IMG/VR virus record: IMGVR_UViG_3300032092_000036
Span: 1 to 55,634 of that record
Length of the DNA stretch: 55,634 bases
Reading direction: 5' to 3' (one strand)
Source: a virus
A program made the translations under genes and the position numbers. Below the pieces are notes generated by a model. It had not been told where the DNA came from. It saw only the letters and a program-made list of their open reading frames with translations, and did not search any database. Position 1 is the first letter of the stretch, and each line of letters starts with the position of its first letter. Positions 53,003 to 55,634 of this stretch are shown here, one piece after another.

Positions 53003-53320
53003 ATGGCAAACACATTTAAAAACTACATCGCTGCAAGCGTTACAACACAGACTTCGGTGTATACCGTGCCAAGCGCAACTCAATCAACTATTATTGGTTT
53101 AAACGTTGCAAACACAAACGCCAGTGCGGCCTCTGTTGATATTCAAGTCACATCCGGCGCAACAACTGTGTACTTTGCAAAAGCTGTTCCGATCCCAGTA
53201 GGTAGCTCACTCGTTGCTGTAGGTGGAGATCAGAAGCTTGTGTTAGAGGCTGCGGACGTGCTCAAAGTAACATCCACGGTTACGGTTGACGTGACTGTTT
53301 CTGTATTGGAGATTTCATAA
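53003..53320 (+). CDS. Small beta-rich virion protein
   Basis: 105 residues from ATG 53003 with AGGA upstream; the longer frame is in the preceding gene. ANTFKNYIAASVTTQTSVYT, TIIGLNVANTNASAASVDIQ and GGDQKLVLEAADVLKVTSTV match a common environmental-phage virion family (head or fibre associated). Overlaps the next gene as TAATG. Confidence 0.7.
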   Translation: MANTFKNYIAASVTTQTSVYTVPSATQSTIIGLNVANTNASAASVDIQVTSGATTVYFAKAVPIPVGSSLVAVGGDQKLVLEAADVLKVTSTVTVDVTVSVLEIS

Positions 53321-53958
53321 TGAGTTATATCGGAAAAGAGCCGACCCCAGTCCCACTGACGACCTCCGATTTAGTCGATGGTATTGTCACGTCTGCTAAG
53401 CTTGCGTCTAGCCTTGCACTGACCACTCCTGATCTTGGAACTCCATCTGCCGGTGTTTTGACTAATGCAACTGGTTTGCCGGTTAGCACAGGTATTTCTG
53501 GTCTGGGAACTGGCGTTGCTACTTTCTTGGCTACACCGTCTAGTGCCAATCTGGCGTCTGCCGTAACAGGCGAAACAGGCTCTGGCGCTTTGGTGTTTGG
53601 CACAGCTCCTACCCTTGGAAATCCAACGGTCACCAACTATGTTGAAACACCGTATACAGCGAATAGTTCTACTGCCATCACGCTCGACTTGGCCAATGGT
53701 ACAGTTCAGATTATTACGCTAACAGGCAATTGCACTTACACATTTCCAACGCCCGTAGCCGGTAAAAGTTTTATCTTGGTACAAAAGCAAGATGCAACAG
53801 GGTCACGCACAGTTACTTGGCCCGCCTCGGTTGATTGGCCCGCGGCTACTGCGCCAACGCTAACGGCAACGGCATTGCGTGCAGACAAGTTTGTATTTAC
53901 TGCTATTGATGGCTCTAATTGGCTTGGAAGTGTCGCTGGTCAGAACTACACAGTTTGA
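53320..53958 (+). CDS. Tail fibre protein
   Basis: 212 residues. The N-terminus MSYIGKEPTPVPLTTSDLVD, then GIVTSAKLASSLALTTPDLG, GTPSAGVLTNATGLPVSTG is a canonical trimeric tail-fibre shaft. The C-terminal part (NGTVQIITLTGNCTYTFPTP, WPASVDWPAATAPTLTATAL) is a beta-rich receptor-binding or chaperone domain. No endosialidase motif is seen. Confidence 0.8.
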   Translation: MSYIGKEPTPVPLTTSDLVDGIVTSAKLASSLALTTPDLGTPSAGVLTNATGLPVSTGISGLGTGVATFLATPSSANLASAVTGETGSGALVFGTAPTLGNPTVTNYVETPYTANSSTAITLDLANGTVQIITLTGNCTYTFPTPVAGKSFILVQKQDATGSRTVTWPASVDWPAATAPTLTATALRADKFVFTAIDGSNWLGSVAGQNYTV

Positions 53959-53968
53959 GGACTTATAA

Positions 53969-55634
53969 ATGTTTTCAAGCAACACAACACAAGTCTCTGG
54001 CGGGGCGTATGAAATTTCACGCAGTTTGCGGTTTAACAGCGCAGACTCTGCTTATCTGAATCGTACTCCTGCGAGTGCTACAAATAGGCAAATATTTACA
54101 TGGTCAGGATGGGTTAAAAGAAGCACGCTTGGAACAAGAAGCGGAATATTTGTTTGTTCAACTAGTGCAGGAACTATTTACACAGGTCTTGAATTTAATG
54201 CATCTAATCAATTAGTTTCTTTTGACAGCAATGCATCAGGTTCAACAGGTGTTGCTACTACGCAAGTGTTTCGTGATGTTTCCGCTTGGTATCACATTGT
54301 TTGGGCTTATGACACAACACAAGCAACAGCGTCAAATAGAGTAAAACTTTATGTTAATGGAACTCAAGTAACAAGTTTTTCAACATCTGATTACCCATCT
54401 CAAAATAGCAATTCATACATTAACACCAATAATCCTCATTCAATTGGTTCTTGGGACCCCGTAGGCATAAGTCTTTATTTTGGTGGCTACATGACAGAGA
54501 TAAACTTTGTCGATGGCTCTCAGTTAACCCCATCATCATTCGGTGAAACAGATACACAAACTGGCGTATGGCAACCTAAAGCCTACTCAGGCTCATACGG
54601 CACTAACGGCTTCTATCTGAACTTCTCAGACAACAGCAACACCACAGCAGCTACATTGGGTAAAGACTACTCAGGTAACGGCAACAACTGGACACCTAAT
54701 GGCTTTCTTGTGTCTGCTGGTGTAAATAATGACTCTCTTGTTGATTCACCAACATCGTATGGAACTGATACTGGTGTGGGTGGGACTGTGCGGGGTAACT
54801 ATTCAACGATGAATCCGTTGGATAACTACAATACAAGTGCCGCTGTTGCGTTTACCTTTGCTAATGGTAATTTGGATGTAAGCCGTTCAAACCAGTCATG
54901 GGCATCTTCTCGTTCAACAATGGCTATGTCTAGTGGTAAGTGGTACGCAGAGATGACTGTGACCGCATCAACTGCGGGAACGCTAAACGCCATGTTTGGT
55001 ATTGCCAAGCCCGACTTCACTATCAATGACTACTTTGGCGGTCAATCAGGAGGCTATGGCTACAATGCCGCAAATGGTCAAAAATACAATGGTGGTTCTG
55101 CGGTTTCTTATGGTGCAACATTCACAACCAACGATGTAATTGGTGTTGCTTATGACGCTGATGCAGGTTCTTTGGTCTTTTACAAAAACGGCACAAGCCA
55201 AGGCACAGCGTACACAGGATTATCAGGAACATTCTGTTTTGCCATTGGTCTATTCCCACAAACTAGCGGTTCAATAACAGCAACCCTAAATTGCGGTCAA
55301 CGCCCATTTGTTCATGCAGCCCCAAGTGGCTTCAAAGCACTTTGCACACAGAACTTGCCAACGCCTACGATTGGGGCGACTACGGCTACGCAAGCGGGTA
55401 AGTATTTTAACGCTGTGTTATGGACAGGCTCTGGAACTCAGACTCGTTCTATAACTGGCCTTGACTTTCAGCCTGATTTAACTTGGATGAAAATACGTGC
55501 TGACACCCCTCAAGACCATCAGTTATATGATGCGGTGCGAGGTGCTGGTGGTGGTAAGAATCTTTCTTCAAATACAACCGCAGCACAAGGAACAGTTAAT
55601 GCTTTCCCAGACGCTGACTACGGCTATGTTTCAG
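53969..55634 (+). CDS. LamG/SPRY-type tail adhesin, 5' part (runs off right edge)
   Basis: An open frame of 555 codons from ATG 53969 with no stop before the edge. Residues 15-215 form a concanavalin-like LamG domain (SAYLNRTPASATNRQIFTWS, AWYHIVWAYDTTQ, VKLYVNGTQV). Residues about 300-450 are SPRY-like (SGKWYAEMTVTAS, IGVAYDADAGSLVFYKNGTS). A third beta unit follows (SITGLDFQPDLTWMKIRADT). Such modular lectin-like proteins are large receptor-binding adhesins of environmental phages. The missing C-terminus lies outside the window. Confidence 0.8.
   Translation, partial: MFSSNTTQVSGGAYEISRSLRFNSADSAYLNRTPASATNRQIFTWSGWVKRSTLGTRSGIFVCSTSAGTIYTGLEFNASNQLVSFDSNASGSTGVATTQVFRDVSAWYHIVWAYDTTQATASNRVKLYVNGTQVTSFSTSDYPSQNSNSYINTNNPHSIGSWDPVGISLYFGGYMTEINFVDGSQLTPSSFGETDTQTGVWQPKAYSGSYGTNGFYLNFSDNSNTTAATLGKDYSGNGNNWTPNGFLVSAGVNNDSLVDSPTSYGTDTGVGGTVRGNYSTMNPLDNYNTSAAVAFTFANGNLDVSRSNQSWASSRSTMAMSSGKWYAEMTVTASTAGTLNAMFGIAKPDFTINDYFGGQSGGYGYNAANGQKYNGGSAVSYGATFTTNDVIGVAYDADAGSLVFYKNGTSQGTAYTGLSGTFCFAIGLFPQTSGSITATLNCGQRPFVHAAPSGFKALCTQNLPTPTIGATTATQAGKYFNAVLWTGSGTQTRSITGLDFQPDLTWMKIRADTPQDHQLYDAVRGAGGGKNLSSNTTAAQGTVNAFPDADYGYVS

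Overview
The window is almost certainly most of a tailed bacteriophage genome (a podovirus-like, T7-supergroup-style gene order), cut open inside the tail-fibre genes so that partial tail genes sit at both ends. Hallmarks read directly from the sequence are a large terminase, portal, scaffold-like protein, capsid protein, T7-like run of tail and internal virion proteins, a spanin/endolysin lysis cassette, a family A DNA polymerase and an AEP primase-helicase. A nested Rz/Rz1 spanin pair and lipoprotein signals imply a Gram-negative host; the species cannot be fixed from this sequence. I see no integrase, excisionase, phage RNA polymerase, tRNA, IS element or CRISPR array. The two GNAT and two HNH-like genes are the only accessory enzymes outside replication.

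Layout: (1) Plus strand, 1-5814: tail-fibre end (a partial gene and three glycine-rich tail paralogues), a chain of tiny overlapping membrane proteins, a lipoprotein, a holin candidate, embedded Rz/Rz1 and a GH19-type endolysin. (2) Plus strand, 5846-19908: tail tube/tip proteins, a gp13-like acetyltransferase fold and ejection proteins, ending in a 2207-residue protein with an HEIGH zincin motif. (3) Plus strand, 19908-21850: small basic proteins, a Cys-rich 45-mer, a terminator, GNAT and HNH genes. (4) Minus strand, 21853-41549: the early/replication arm, with primase-helicase, SSB-like protein, SNF2-type helicase, VRR-NUC and Cas4/AddB-type nucleases, DNA polymerase with exonuclease, small wHTH regulators, an Nmad5-like protein, and a MoxR/CobS-like ATPase, DUF3150-like and CobT-like VWA/metallopeptidase cassette. 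(5) 40522-42061: control region with an iteron array, quasi-palindromes, operators and divergent promoters. (6) Plus strand, 42062-55634: RHH regulator, small and large terminase, portal, scaffold, capsid, neck proteins and tail fibres, running off the right end.

Transcription diverges from about 41.55-42.06 kb and converges at about 21.85 kb, where a hairpin can terminate from both sides. Most genes overlap by 1 or 4 bases (TAATG, ATGA, GTGA) and are probably translationally coupled. Many real genes are below 60 codons and are given here with start-codon reasoning.

The least explained parts are the non-coding signals. A family of GGG-TTYW-CCC quasi-palindromes follows gene ends, TGGATTAAT iterons fill 40.58-40.89 kb, and an ACATACACACGT motif is shared by strong promoters on opposite strands and flanks the RHH gene. 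Together with the MoxR/DUF3150/VWA cassette these are the best candidates for undescribed biology. All family names come from motif recognition by eye, not from searches.
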